A DNA stretch of 64,000 bases from Scatophagus argus. Taxonomy: Eukaryota > Chordata > Actinopteri > Scatophagidae. Of the stretch, positions 27,171 to 38,459 are shown piece after piece. Location of the stretch: assembly GCF_020382885.2 (NCBI RefSeq), contig NC_058506.1:3038001-3102000 (forward strand), written 5' to 3'. The position numbers were made by a program, and so were the translations under genes. Below the pieces are notes generated by a model, which was not told the origin of the DNA, did not search any database, and saw only the letters and a program-made list of their open reading frames with translations. The number at the start of each line of letters is the position of its first letter. Position 1 is the first letter of the stretch.

Positions 27171-27317
27171 TGATAAAGAAAAGTCCATCCATTTTCTATA
27201 CCGCTTATCCGTCAGGGTCGCAGGGGAGCTGGAGCCTATCCCAGCTGACTACGGGCGAGAGGCGGGGTACACCCTGGACTGGTCGGCAGTCAATCGCAGG
27301 GCCTGATAAAGAAAAGT
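27171..27317 (-). mobile_element. 5'-truncated LINE2-type (Maui-like) tail with target-site duplication
   Basis: An insert of 119 bp (27185-27303) is flanked on both sides by the perfect 14-bp direct repeat TGATAAAGAAAAGT (27171-27184 and 27304-27317). Read on the minus strand, the insert ends in AAGCGGTATAGAAAATGGA, the kind of 3' tail shared by fish LINE2 elements and SINEs that use them. Its interior has the familiar fish-repeat wording around GGGCGAGAGGCGGGGTACAC. The duplication and the tail are seen; the family assignment is from memory. Confidence 0.75.
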
Positions 27318-27759
27318 GTTAAAGATATTTTAAACACTTATTCATCCACAGGCTGGACAGGTTGTGTACAGAACAAGGAAGAAGGGATTGTACACCACCT
27401 GAACTAGTGTGTGCTTGTGTGGCACAGTCTTTATACAGAGTTGAGACTGCAGTATAACTCAGATGATCTTACTGAACTATGTACAGACACAGATAACCCT
27501 AACCATAACATAAAATGTTGAAACATGACCATGTGGTTCAGTGTTTTTATTTTTGTAATGAATCATAATGTATACACAATACTGTTTGACCCGAATGTTT
27601 TCATTTGATCATGTATTCATATTAATTAATGCATCGTACTGAAGTATAATTTTGAAATACAAGCATTTTATTGGACTATATCAATGTTATTGTTGTTGTT
27701 GACATTACTTTATATCTCTATGCAGTTATAATTTGAAAGGGACACATGTAACAGCTGGA

Positions 27760-28075
27760 GTTGCTTTGTGGACAAAGGTTTCACCTCCTGGTCTCTCAGA
27801 CAGCCTCAAACAGGTGGTGCCCTCACACAGATCTCGTGTACAATAATATATGCAACATTACAATGTGGTTCACATGCTAACGCATCAGTAATAACAATCC
27901 AGCTCTGTAAGATGCATTATATAATTTTGAATGGAGTCATTCTGCATAATGTCTAGTGTTACTTTAATACATCCAGACTTTTACTCGGACTGAAATTTTC
28001 AATGTTGGACTTCAACTTGTGGCAGAGTATTTAAGTAAAGCATCTGAATATTTCCACCACCACTAGTGTACTGTG
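27760..28075 (-). repeat. Dispersed teleost repeat (copy 1, minus orientation)
   Basis: The right end, near 28030-28075, reads GAGTATTTAAGTAAAGCATC followed by a TGAATATTTCCACCACCACT-like end. This is the reverse complement of the end of the copy near 37720-37945. The family is common in fish genomes; its left border here is unclear. Confidence 0.5.
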
Positions 28076-29146
28076 ATATTTAAGTCAGTTTAATAACTAA
28101 CAGGTGAGCTTACAAACTAACTAACTAGAAGATGATGTCTTATTTTTAAGGGAGCCCGGGGGATTCAGGCTTGGACCAGTCTACCACAGGAAATGATACA
28201 TTTGGTCACAACGAGAAAGAGCTCACAAGCTCACAAACTATTTGGTCTGCATGTCTCCAATCATCAACCTACTAAAATATTATTATGGACAATTCAAGAT
28301 AGCAGCTAACTGTAAGCAGTGGGTGGCAACTAAATAATATATTGTTGAATGAATTGTTACCTTTAATGGTAAGACTTGAGGTGATCAATAGTAAATGATG
28401 AATCGATTTTGTTGGTGTGGCTAATAATTCTAAAAAAGTAAAAACTAAAACAACACAAATGATTATAAAGGAAACGTGTTCATTTGAAAGGAAAGCTGTG
28501 CTTAATTTTTCACATCATAAAACCCTTGTTGTGCGGTTGCTTTCTGAGCCTCCACTGTTATTAACTTAACGTAAGGGTTAGTGTTACTTTGTCCTGATTG
28601 ACATGATGAAGCACTGAGCAAAATGTGCTTGTGTGTAAAAGATTTTAGATTATATTTTTTTTCTCAATGTATTTTTAAGCACTTCATTCAGCTATTTTTT
28701 TTTTAAAATATGCCTTGTGAGTGAATTGACTTGACTCTAATCATAAGACAGCAAAGCACATAAAGATGTGCTGAAGCAGTGAGGTCATGATTGAAACTGC
28801 AGTGGACTGTTTGAGTCCAGAGGTCTATGTCTGTAGGGATAGATGACCTGGAAGAAATAAGAAGTGGTAGGCCTACTAGTTCTGTCTGTATTAATATAAG
28901 TCAGCTATCCTGCAGAGTCTGGAGGAGGGCTAAGGTGGACATAGAAAGTAAGGACAGATGGCCTGATGAAATGAGGGTAGCCTAAAATGTTTTATAACAG
29001 GGACAAACCTGTGACCAGGCAGAGACACTAAGGAAAAGTTATGTGTTACCATGCAGTATTTCACTCCACATTCCCTCTTAGTCAGTGATTTGCCAGTGAT
29101 TCAACCCATACATCCAATCAAGCAAATTACATGCAAAAATTAGAGG

Positions 29147-29148
<2 letters not shown>

Positions 29149-29178
<30 letters not shown>
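29149..29178. repeat. (CA)n microsatellite
   Basis: About 30 bases of CA repeat directly before a coding-like segment. Confidence 0.95.
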
Positions 29179-29180
<2 letters not shown>

Positions 29181-29327
29181 ACATGACGGCCCACCAGACA
29201 CCCATTCCACACCTCCTATTGTCCCACAGTCAGACAGCAGGCTGGGCCTGCAGAAGTGGCCACAACAGGCCGACTTCTCCCCTGAGGGCCTATATGAGTC
29301 AGATTTGCAGCAGATCTCCACCCCCCC

Positions 29328-29328
<1 letters not shown>

Positions 29329-29357
<29 letters not shown>
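29329..29357. repeat. (CA)n microsatellite
   Basis: About 29 bases of CA repeat following a C-run; it would encode Thr-His repeats if translated. Confidence 0.95.
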
Positions 29358-29358
<1 letters not shown>

Positions 29359-31035
29359 GTGTCCTCAGGGAGAAGGATCTCCAAGCTGCTGCAGGCTGTT
29401 GATGAGGCAGATGCTGGCTACTCAAACTAATGGGGGGGTCCGGGGGGGATGACATGACTCCTCTTTGGTTCCCATGCCCCATGGCACACTCAAGTCACAC
29501 TCCTGCAAATAATACAGATGACAGCAGCAGAGAGGGTGCACTGTCCATCTGCTCTCCTGACACAAAGACCTCCACGGAGAGATGCAGCAGGTACTGAAGA
29601 CTGACACATACAGTTAAAATACAGTGTTTCTGTCCCTCCTAAAGAAATAGGAGATGATGTATGGGACACGTGTTTGTGACATGAGGGTTGTAGGGTGTAA
29701 GAGATATGATATGGAATATGTGCTTTGAATTAGAATTTATGGTTACTAGTGTCCAAGTAGTATTAGCTCTGTATTAAACAATTACAAACAGGACTGCATC
29801 AGTTAGACACTGTATAAAAATAATTATGAATGTATATTTTTGTCCTTTTGCTGAAAGGAGTGTAATGGGAGAGCAGGAGAGGGGCTTGTCGTTTTCACAT
29901 CCCAGGTTTATGTTTCATTTCATTGTTCCCTTGCAAAGTCAACACATTTTGTGTTGAGAAGTACACATTTAGCACAGTACTGTTAATTTTGTATGTGAGA
30001 AACAGACTGAAACCTTGTTTGTCATTTCAATGTATCCTCTGATTTGTGTGACTTTAATTGTATTTTGTAATGGACTCCCTGTAATTCCAATGGTCTCACC
30101 TTTAGAGGAAATGCATTGGACTCCAGGTTTGACATCAGTGTTGGTGAGCTGATCATAGAGGAACCGTAGGAAATGGAAGACTGAAACAATGAAGCCATTT
30201 TACTTAGGCTTACTTTACATACAACTGTGTGTTTTCCTCTCTGTTGTCCGCGCTGTCCTGCAGCGAAGCGTGCCAGGATATACTGGGGGCCACTACAGGC
30301 ACGCGTCCTCTTTTCTCATTATAATACGGTCAGGACCCCCGCCCCCCATCCGCCTCCACACATGCACACAGCGCAACGCACATGTTTACACAGTGTTGGT
30401 TTAATAAAAACGGCTGGATTTTCATGTGGTTCTCATCTATAAATCTTTGACTTTCTGTCAGTTTGTTCGAGTCCACTGTTCTAATGACTCATCTCCATTC
30501 AAACAGTCTGAGTCGATTTTTACATCAGTTGGTGATCATTTATGTGCTGATGTACACTTCACCTCACCTCACCTCCAGGTGGCAAACGCAGTTCGGTATT
30601 GCAAGGTTATTTATGTTTCAGGCCCTCAAAACCCCTCATGTAGGCGAACATATATGTTGAGTCTGCTTGTTCTTCTGTTAAATCAGTTCATAAAGTTTAA
30701 GTCACTGTTGAAGGTCGAATCAGCTCGAGTGTGTAATGAACACTTTTAGGTGTGTTTACCCTCCACCACATCCCTGCAGCAAGCGACAGGTGCTGGAACC
30801 GACGGCCGACCAGAGTCCTCCCTAAATCAATAAGGGTGTAGCGGTTTGTGTGTGTGTGTGTGTTGAGGGGATGGCCGTGGGGGCTGGGGGGACGCTATGG
30901 GAGACAATAGCCGGGTTTGGAGCCCCGCACGGCCGACCATGTGCCGTTGATTACCATACAGCTGTTCGCATAAGATCCAGACAAAAGGAACATGATAGTC
31001 CAAACTCTGCAAGATCACCCCCCACCTCCCCGCCT

Positions 31036-31040
31036 CACAC

Positions 31041-31091
<51 letters not shown>
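31036..31091. repeat. (CA)n microsatellite
   Basis: About 56 bases, nearly perfect CA, with one CG interruption near the left end. It lies roughly 0.8 kb upstream of the Delta gene. Long open frames on both strands here are artefacts of this tract. Confidence 0.95.
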
Positions 31092-31092
<1 letters not shown>

Positions 31093-31871
31093 GGGCGCGA
31101 GGCATGTCTTTTCTTTCCTCCTCCCCGCACCCTTGCCTGGGTTCAGCAGCACAACAGAGCCGCCAGACGCACAATGCGGTCTTATCCGGGACCGTGCCCC
31201 CTCTTTGTCACCTCGCACGCGTCACAGCAATTACAATGTTGGATGTAAAGAGAAAGAGGCTATGCGCTATTCTTCTCCGCTTCCTTCTGATCTTTGTGTG
31301 GTGTGTAGGCAAGCTCCAAAGAGAAACAAACAAAAACTTTCAAAGCAGTGAATGAGAGTGTTAAAGTTGACCGCTGAAGTGCACTTTAGATGAAATGCAG
31401 AAATACAGTAGGGCCGCAATCACAAAATGCTACGCACGGCCTTTGTTTGGCAAATTTCTCAAAGTCTGAATGCCTAAGTAATTGTATGTTCTCTTTGATT
31501 ACATGTTTTTGATGTTATACCACCCAATCACATTGCTCGTCATAATATATATATGTAAAGCTAGATATACATATTTAGATACATTTTTTCAGTTAAAGTT
31601 AAAACTTCCCAGATTGTCCAGTTCTACACACGATATGGCGCCTCAGTTCCATCACCCACATAGTTTCCACTTCTTTAGGTGGTTTCATTTCATGCAGTAT
31701 TCCTAAACGTATGTGCCTTGCACCAGATTCTTATGCATATTCCTATTAAGAACTTTGTCCAGATGTAATGTGGGTTTTCTAAATCCCCGTGCGGTCCCCC
31801 CCCACCCCACCCTGCTCCCCTGAGATCTGCTCCGGCTCCTCCTGTGTGCTGTGACGCGCAGCATCAGAGGG

Positions 31872-31878
31872 TATAAAA
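31872..31878 (+). promoter_or_regulatory. dlc: TATA box of the Delta gene
   Basis: TATAAAA lies 223 bp before the start codon, so transcription should start near 31900, leaving a 5' UTR of about 200 bases with no obvious intron. A GC-rich stretch with CCCCACCCCACCC precedes it. A focused TATA promoter suits a gene with sharply timed expression. Confidence 0.7.
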
Positions 31879-32100
31879 GCAGACGGCGTCTTTACGCACC
31901 AGAAACATAACAAGTGCAGTGCGGACTGTAGGATCGAGGAGACCATCAGGAGAAGGCGAGGATTTAAGGGAGACCAATAGGATCACAGAGTTCAAAGTGA
32001 TGAAACTTGTTTGAGTTTTTCTTAACCTTTTCTTTGTGGAATATTGCACACGACGGATGCGGACATCTACTTAGGACTTAAAGGCAAACTCTGAGAAGAA

Positions 32101-35100
32101 ATGGCACATCTACACCTGAGATGCCTCTTGGCTTTGGCCTTAGTGCATGTGGTAAGTTGACTTCTCTGTGATAAAATCACAATCCCAAAATGTCTTTACG
32201 CACGATGGGCCTGACGTTATTTTCGTCATTGCAGGTTTTGTCCTCTGGTGTGTTTGAGCTGAAAATTCATTCATTCCACACGGCGCAACGCATCTGCAGA
32301 AGGCACAGGGACTGTCACATATTCTTCAGAATTTGCCTAAAACACCCGGAGGATGTGATCTCCGCTGAGCCGCCGTGCACGTTTGGCACAGGACACACCA
32401 ACGTCATCAGGGCCGATCACACTTCGATTTCAAGCAGCGCTCCCATCAGGGTGCCTTTCCACTTCAAGTGGCCGGTAAATAGAAAATCATAGTTACACTG
32501 ATTATAACTTTATCCTTAGGGGCATACAAAACCAACATTTGTCCATTTAATATATCTGTAGCAGATAAATGCGTAAAATACAACGTGAGCTATATGCACT
32601 CACTAAACACTTTTTTTGATTGATTATAGGGAACATTTTCGTTGATCATTGAAGCCTGGAACGCTGAATCTCCGACTGAATACACAGGTAGGTTCTTTCT
32701 TTCTTTCTTTCGTTCAGATCCATGTGATGCACTGTGCTTCCTCGCGAGATGGCATTTGTTTAAAAACCTCCCTTCTCTTTGCAGACAACCAAAACAACCT
32801 TGTGAGTCGCCTGGCGACCAGGAGGAGACTTGCCATCGGTGAGGACTGGTCTCAGGACGTGCACTTTGGCGAGCAAAGCGAGCTGCGCTACTCCTACCAC
32901 GTCTTCTGCGACGAGTACTACTTCGGAGACGGCTGCGCTGACTACTGCAGGCCGAGAGACGACACGCTGGGCCACTACACCTGCGACGAAGAGGGCAACC
33001 GCATCTGCCTGGAGGGCTGGAAGGGAAACTACTGCTCTGAGCGTAAGTTTATATCAAGGAGAATTACATATGTACTCTCGGCCAAGACACTCGAATCCTG
33101 TAGTGTGTCCCCGAGTGCAGATCAGTGTCTCACCTGTGGAAATGAAATTCAGTTTCCCTAGAAAACACTGGATCAAACCTAACATATCCAATATGGCTTT
33201 AAAGTATGCCGACGGTACTAGTATTAGCTAGAATTTAAACTGTCGTCATATTGTTTTGTAATCTTGTATGATGTCACAAAAATATAAATATCATTTTTAT
33301 CCAGTGAATGTGTAATACTTCTAATAGCAGTCTTAAAACAATAGCCTAATACTATTAACTTTATTGCTATAGAACTTTCAAACATAGTTATATAGTTAAA
33401 TACTATTTCACAATAAAATATCAGGATTAACAAAAGACAAACAAACAAAAAATAGAATTAACAGATTAACAACGATGAGACCCTTCTAAACAAATGTTTT
33501 CATAGGAGGGTGACCTCATATTCAGGAGTTTCCAATCCATAAGGCTGTTTCGTCATACCAAACAGGGCAAAGACAACATTTTACAAAATATCATACAAAC
33601 ATACATTTGAGTAAGTAAAGAAATTCAGTGAGGGTAGGCACTAGTGAAATCAAAAACCATCAAGAGACTGAATGTTAGCAAGATAAGATAACTCTTACTT
33701 TCTTCTCCTCCAATGAACTGAACAATTGGATTAGTTGAAATTTTGTCATGGCACAAATGAAAAGTGACTTTATCTTACTACTCAGCTTGTGGTTGATTTT
33801 TCATCTCCCACACCGACACTCTGAAAGCTAATCTTTTCAGAGAGCATCTCCTTTATTGGAGGGATGTCCCGTAGAGTTTTACACTTTTGCAAAATACGGT
33901 CTGTGCTGTTCCATCTGCCTTTTGTTCTCTGTTACAATGAGAGAAAGAGCTGTGTCCCCCATCAGACACACACTCATTTTTCAAGGTGATCTGTGTGTGT
34001 GTGTGTGTGTAAGAGAGACGAGATAAAAGAAAGCATTTTTCTTCAGCAGTGTGCCTACCAGCTGCTTGGCTTAATACTTAACCAATAGTGAAGTCTGGAA
34101 CAGGGCTGGGGTCAGACAGAGGGCCCTGCACGTGTGTGTGTGTGTGTGTGTGATGTGAGAGGGTGTGCCCATTGTAATCACACACCCTCCCTTCTCCTCT
34201 CCTTTACAGCCATCTGCTCGGCGGACTGCAGTGAGAAACATGGCTACTGCGAGGCCCCAGGGGGCTGTACGTGTCGCATGGGCTGGCAGGGCCCCTCCTG
34301 TAATGAATGCGTCCGCTACCCAGGCTGCCTCCACGGGACATGCAGCCAGCCATGGCAGTGTAACTGCCAGGAGGGCTGGGGAGGTCTGTTCTGCGACCAG
34401 GACCTCAACTACTGCACCAACCACAAGCCCTGTGCCAACGGTGCAACGTGCACCAACACAGGCCAGGGCAGCTACACCTGCACCTGCCGGCCCGGCTTCG
34501 GAGGCACCAACTGTGAGCTGGAAACCAATGAGTGTGACAGCAACCCTTGCAAGAACGGAGGCAGCTGCAATGTGAGTATACAATGGGATTAAGTCTGTTT
34601 AGTTTAAAGGTGCACTAGTAATAATCACAGATAACATAAAGTTTTATTGATCTCAAAAAGGGGAATCCAAGTGTCATAGCAGCAGAAGGATAAGAACAGT
34701 AACTTAAAATCATCACAAATTAATGTAATTAAGTGAGGAGACAAGAAATTTGCAATACAAAGATAAGCTCATACTTGAAATAGAGCTATTGCACTTGTAG
34801 CAGCACTTTAGGTGTGTGTTTTCTAATGCAAACACAGTAGTGGCAAAGGTTACAGCTGGCAAAGGATTGTAATCCAGTAGATGTCACCCCCTGCTGGACT
34901 GATCTCACTATTGATATCACATGTAAAGTCAAGAGCTTTCATCAGGTCTCATCCTCAACCTCAGAAATAGAAGCCTTTCTTACTAATGCCACAGTTCCTT
35001 CACAGATAAAACAACACTATTTCCTGAGATTTTCTCTTCCTCTGTCCACAGGACTTGGAGAATGACTACTCATGCACCTGCCCTCAGGGCTTTTATGGAA

Positions 35101-36201
35101 AGAACTGCGAGATCATTGCCATGACGTGCGCAGACGGTCCCTGCTTCAACGGCGGAACATGTGTGGAGACAATGACTGGAGGCTACACCTGCCGCTGCCC
35201 TCCCAGCTACACCGGCTCCAACTGTGAGAAGAAGCTGGATCGCTGCAGCAACAGGCCATGTCTGAACGGTGAGTGGGCAGGAGAGGCCTCCTATCTGGCG
35301 ACATCTTGTGGTTGAAGTGTAAATCAGCAGTTTCTTGACTGAAAATGAAATTGTTTCACTGAATAAATATTAATGTCAGCACTCTGGCATCAATGCACTT
35401 GCAGCGATTTGCAACTGAGAGAGTGTTAAATGTAATCCCATTACCACCCATGTAAACCAGTGGTTGTCTGTGATCCTTTCTGCAGGTGGTGAGTGTCTGG
35501 ACCTCGGCCAGAGCGTCTTGTGCCGCTGTCAGGCAGGCTTCACTGGTGCCAACTGCCAGGTCAACATTGATGATTGTGCCTCAAGCCCCTGCCAAAATGC
35601 TGGAACCTGCCAAGACGGTGTGAATGACTACACCTGCTCTTGCACCCTGGGGTACACCGGCAAGAACTGCAGCGTGCGCTCAGATGCTTGTGGTGCTCGT
35701 CCTTGCCAGAACGGTGGCACTTGCTTCACCCACTTCACTGGGCCAGTATGCCAGTGCCCTAAGGGCTTCATGGGGCCAAGCTGTGAGTTCACGCTCCAGC
35801 CCAGTTTCAAACCTGCTTTACGCCAAACCTCCCAGCCCTCCTCAGCCACCCTCACCGTCTCCTGTGTTCTGGCTGTCCTGGCGCTGGTTCTGGTGGCAGG
35901 TATTATCGTTTTGAGGAGGAGGAGGAGACTGCAGGGAAGGAAGCAGCTGAGTGACATTGCAGTCTACAATGACTTGGAGACTGTCAACAACCTGGGAGGA
36001 AGTGAAAGAGAAGCCTTCCTCGGTCCTAATGGCCTGTTCAAGATCAGCAACAGCACGGCTCGTCTCAGCCTCTCCCTCTGCCCCGATGGAAGATCTGGGT
36101 ACAGGCACAATCCAGTGGAGAGCAGCCTGGCCAGAGGCGAGCGTCAGGACTTTATGTGGAGGGACGAGGCTGGCCTGGGCTCTGGGGCAGGATTGAGATG
36201 A
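32101..36201 (+). CDS. dlc: Delta-type Notch ligand (deltaC-like)
   Basis: Seven coding exons, 32101-32151, 32235-32474, 32630-32687, 32785-33042, 34210-34571, 35052-35268 and 35486-36201, join in frame to 633 residues. Order: signal peptide ([17 protein letters not shown]), MNNL domain ([10 protein letters not shown] on), DSL domain about 158-202 with all six cysteines, eight EGF-like repeats, a transmembrane segment about 516-538 ([17 protein letters not shown]) with an RRRRR stop-transfer stretch, and a 95-residue cytoplasmic tail. It is a single-pass membrane protein that activates Notch on neighbouring cells; zebrafish deltaC acts in the somite clock. The EGF run [15 protein letters not shown] and the [20 protein letters not shown] stretch fit deltaC best. 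The tail ends GSGAGLR and lacks the PDZ-binding ATEV end of other Deltas. The DSL is intact, unlike the degenerate one of mammalian DLL3. The start is the first ATG after the TATA box. Confidence 0.93.
33043..34209 (+). other. dlc: Intron 4 of dlc
   Basis: The longest intron of the gene. It holds a (GT)n tract at 33991-34010 and a second at about 34132-34152, close to the acceptor at 34209. No other element was recognised. Confidence 0.7.
34885..34897 (-). promoter_or_regulatory. CTCF-like motif in dlc intron 5
   Basis: CACCCCCTGCTGG reads on the minus strand as CCAGCAGGGGGTG, one base from the usual CTCF core CCAGCAGGGGGCG. Motif match only. Confidence 0.4.
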
Positions 36202-37052
36202 AACAGAGAGAGTGTGGACGTTCACACAGGTGAAGAAGAATGTTAGCACTTGTTGCTCCTCTCTCTTCATGGACAGTGAAGAGAGGAGTAAATCCATTGG
36301 GTTGAAAACCTCTCCGCTCATGTTGAACATACAATTAAAAATATTAGCATAAGAAACAAAATACTGACAAATTAACTGTTTTGATGAAGATGATTTACAA
36401 AGATTATTGAAGAAATATATGGGGCAAAGCTCTTCCGTGATTAAGACCCAAAGAAACAAATAACACAAACCACTTTTCATAGGACCTACAACACAAACCA
36501 AATACAGGAAGTCACAGTACTCTGACCACGTTTGGAAAACCTGCCCAAAAATATGTTTCACTGGGTTTTTCTTTTTAATATGTTCACTTTGTTTGATTGT
36601 CTCTCATTTTTAACACTGAATTTTTTATTTTGCTTTTCAATCTTCCTTTGGCCCATTATTTCCTTTATTGTGCGTACCATCATTTTTTATTCTTTATATT
36701 ATTTATTTATTTGAAAACTTATGTTTATGGCTTCACTTTGATTGTCACAAATGTAGAGATATATTTATATGATGCTGAATGAAGACCGACGCTTGATGTT
36801 GTACCTGGATGTTTTATGGGCTGTGAAGGCTGTGTGAAATGTCCCAAAGATGTTCAGTGCAGGGATATAGAAAAAATGTGTTTTATCGCACAAAGTCAGC
36901 CATTACTGTAATTTATATATATAGTTTATATACTACCGATCACATTGCTCCTTCGAGTGCCATTTTGTGTTCATGCCAAAGTTTGTGTTATGTTAAATGT
37001 TTTCATTCATATTATTTAATTTCATCATGTTGTGGTTGTGATGTGAAATAAA
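36202..37052 (+). other. dlc: dlc 3' UTR with AU-rich element and poly(A) signal
   Basis: Overlapping ATTTA pentamers at 36699-36712 (TTATTTATTTATTT) form a class II AU-rich element of the kind that speeds mRNA decay. A canonical AATAAA lies at 37047-37052. Overall the UTR is AT-rich, with no further coding exon. Confidence 0.6.
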
Positions 37053-37714
37053 AGATTTGCTGTGATGCAATTCTGGATTGAAGTCTCTGTTCTATATACT
37101 TTAACTCCGAATCTGTATTCATAGACACAATAGTGTAGTTAGAGGACAACTAGATTAGATTTTACATGGTGTAGGTAGTCTTTCATCTGGGTGGTCAATT
37201 TTCTCAATTAATATGTTTGTCCAAAAACAATAGAAAATAAGGAAAATTGCATTCAGGTTGCTTGTTTTGGCCACCCAATTGCCTAAAGCCCAATGCTGTG
37301 CAATTTACAATTTTACAGGTCTGTTAATACAGAGAAAAGCAGAAAGCAGAAACCAGATATTTTTTAATTGATCTTGTATTTGTTCCAAATTATAAGATCT
37401 CACAAGTCAAAAGTTAAGAGAAATCAAGGATATATGGTCTTTTGCCAAGGGGCACTTGGAATCTAATAAGAAAGATGTAGTATCTCTTATCCACGAGATG
37501 CATACACCTAAAGTATTCAAAGTTTGCATATATTTTCTGGTTACACAGACAAAACTGAGCACTGTTGAATTTCCAAACAGGAGAAACCCAATATGGCTGA
37601 ACAGTGCTGAACATTTCATATTATCAGTAAATCTGAACATAATTGGCATTATGATGAGTTGTGATGACTTGGATTTTCCACTTGGAACAAAGTTGAAAAA
37701 AAAATACTAATGAA

Positions 37715-37945
37715 AAACACACTCATCAATGGTGGAAGAAGTATTCAGCTCCTTTACTTAAGTAGAAGTACTAATACTGAAGTCATGCACTGAAAGCCAT
37801 ACTTAAGTAAAAGCACGTGTCATCATCAAAAGGTATTTAAACTATGAAGTGAAAGTACTCAATGTGCAGCAATATGTGCTTCGGACATGTAGCGGAGTAG
37901 AAGCATAAAGATGCATAAAATAGAAACATGCAAAGTACAAGTACT
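37715..37945 (+). repeat. Dispersed teleost repeat (copy 2, plus orientation)
   Basis: It begins at about 37726 with GTGGAAGAAGTATTCAGCTC, followed by CTTTACTTAAGTAGAAGTAC, and runs through 'acatgtagcggagtagaagc' wording to about 37945. I recognise this as a common fish interspersed repeat; the superfamily is not certain. It lies in opposite orientation to the copy ending near 28075. Confidence 0.55.
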
Positions 37946-38459
37946 ACTTGCAAACAGTTTGCGCCTGTGACGTCGTCACCCCCAACTGATGGAAGTAACA
38001 ATCAGCTGACACGTCCACGTAATGAGCTGATGTTTCCTCTCCCGACGTATGGGGGCTGCCGGTAAATGGCCTGTATACAAATACTGCTGCCAAACTGCTG
38101 TACCTCTGTACCCCGGTAAGGGCTTCAGAGGAGACTTTTAGCTTAAATACTGACATTATTACCCAAACATGACGTTTCCACGCCTGTAGGCGCTGAAGTT
38201 TAAAAGTTGTCCTATCAGGCAAGGGATAGTATAAACTTTAAAAAGTTAAAATGCATGTGAGCAGCTCAAATCAAAGCTCGAGTTCTTTTTAAAACACAGC
38301 GTGATTTAAGACATGGAAATATTTTGGAGGTATTTGAATAGATACCCCGCGTACAAATATTTGTGTCCTGCAGTGTGTGCCGTCGTCGCCACCCACCGCA
38401 GCTCTCGCCTCCTGTGCTTAAAAAAGAGGAGAAACCCGTCTGACCAGTCCAGACCAGAA
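37946..38459 (+). promoter_or_regulatory. ppp1r14a: Putative ppp1r14a promoter and 5' UTR
   Basis: The sequence rises in GC and CpG content toward the start codon. No clear TATA box or perfect CArG box was found. An upstream ATG at 38313 is in frame with the gene and has no stop before it, so a 49-residue N-terminal extension is formally possible if transcription begins far enough upstream. Confidence 0.4.

Larger units (their letters stand above)
25675..29592 (+). pseudogene. Coding-like segments, possible unidentified or decaying gene
   Basis: Separate GC-richer pieces look like exon material: 25675-25803 (QQEFSSLVGLPPLQG in one frame), 26450-26520 (SLKLLQRTESGPGEE, then a GTAGGA donor), 29176-29325 (LQKWPQQADFSPEGLYESDL), 29362-29430 (RRISKLLQAVDEADAGYSN) and 29454-29592 (MTPLWFPCPMAHSSHTPANN, on to DDSSREGALSICSPDTK, then CAG|GTACTG). 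They do not join into one clean model: two (CA)n tracts interrupt the third piece, and the frame changes across two G-runs near 29432-29448. No family was recognised. It may be a pseudogene, a fast-evolving gene or chance. Confidence 0.25.
23539..31871. other. Intergenic region before the Delta gene
   Basis: No complete gene could be built here. The stretch holds a minus-strand orphan ORF (24357-24584), a CTCF-like motif (24420-24436), a 13-bp inverted repeat (24577-24632), several (CA)n tracts, coding-like segments between 25675 and 29592, a LINE2-tail insertion (27185-27303) and a dispersed repeat ending near 28075. The last kilobase before the TATA box contains two CACGCG words (30300-30305, 31216-31221) that resemble Hes/Her binding sites. 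Confidence 0.5.

Noticed and set aside
30827-31351. Several ORFs over 80 codons on both strands
   Set aside because: They are held open by the (CA)n tract and consist largely of Thr-His or Val-Cys repeats.
34071-34583. 170-codon minus-strand ORF
   Set aside because: Antisense shadow of EGF-coding dlc exon 5; composition reflects the opposite strand.
35842-36561. 239-codon minus-strand ORF
   Set aside because: It is antisense to the last dlc exon and its UTR, with no independent support.
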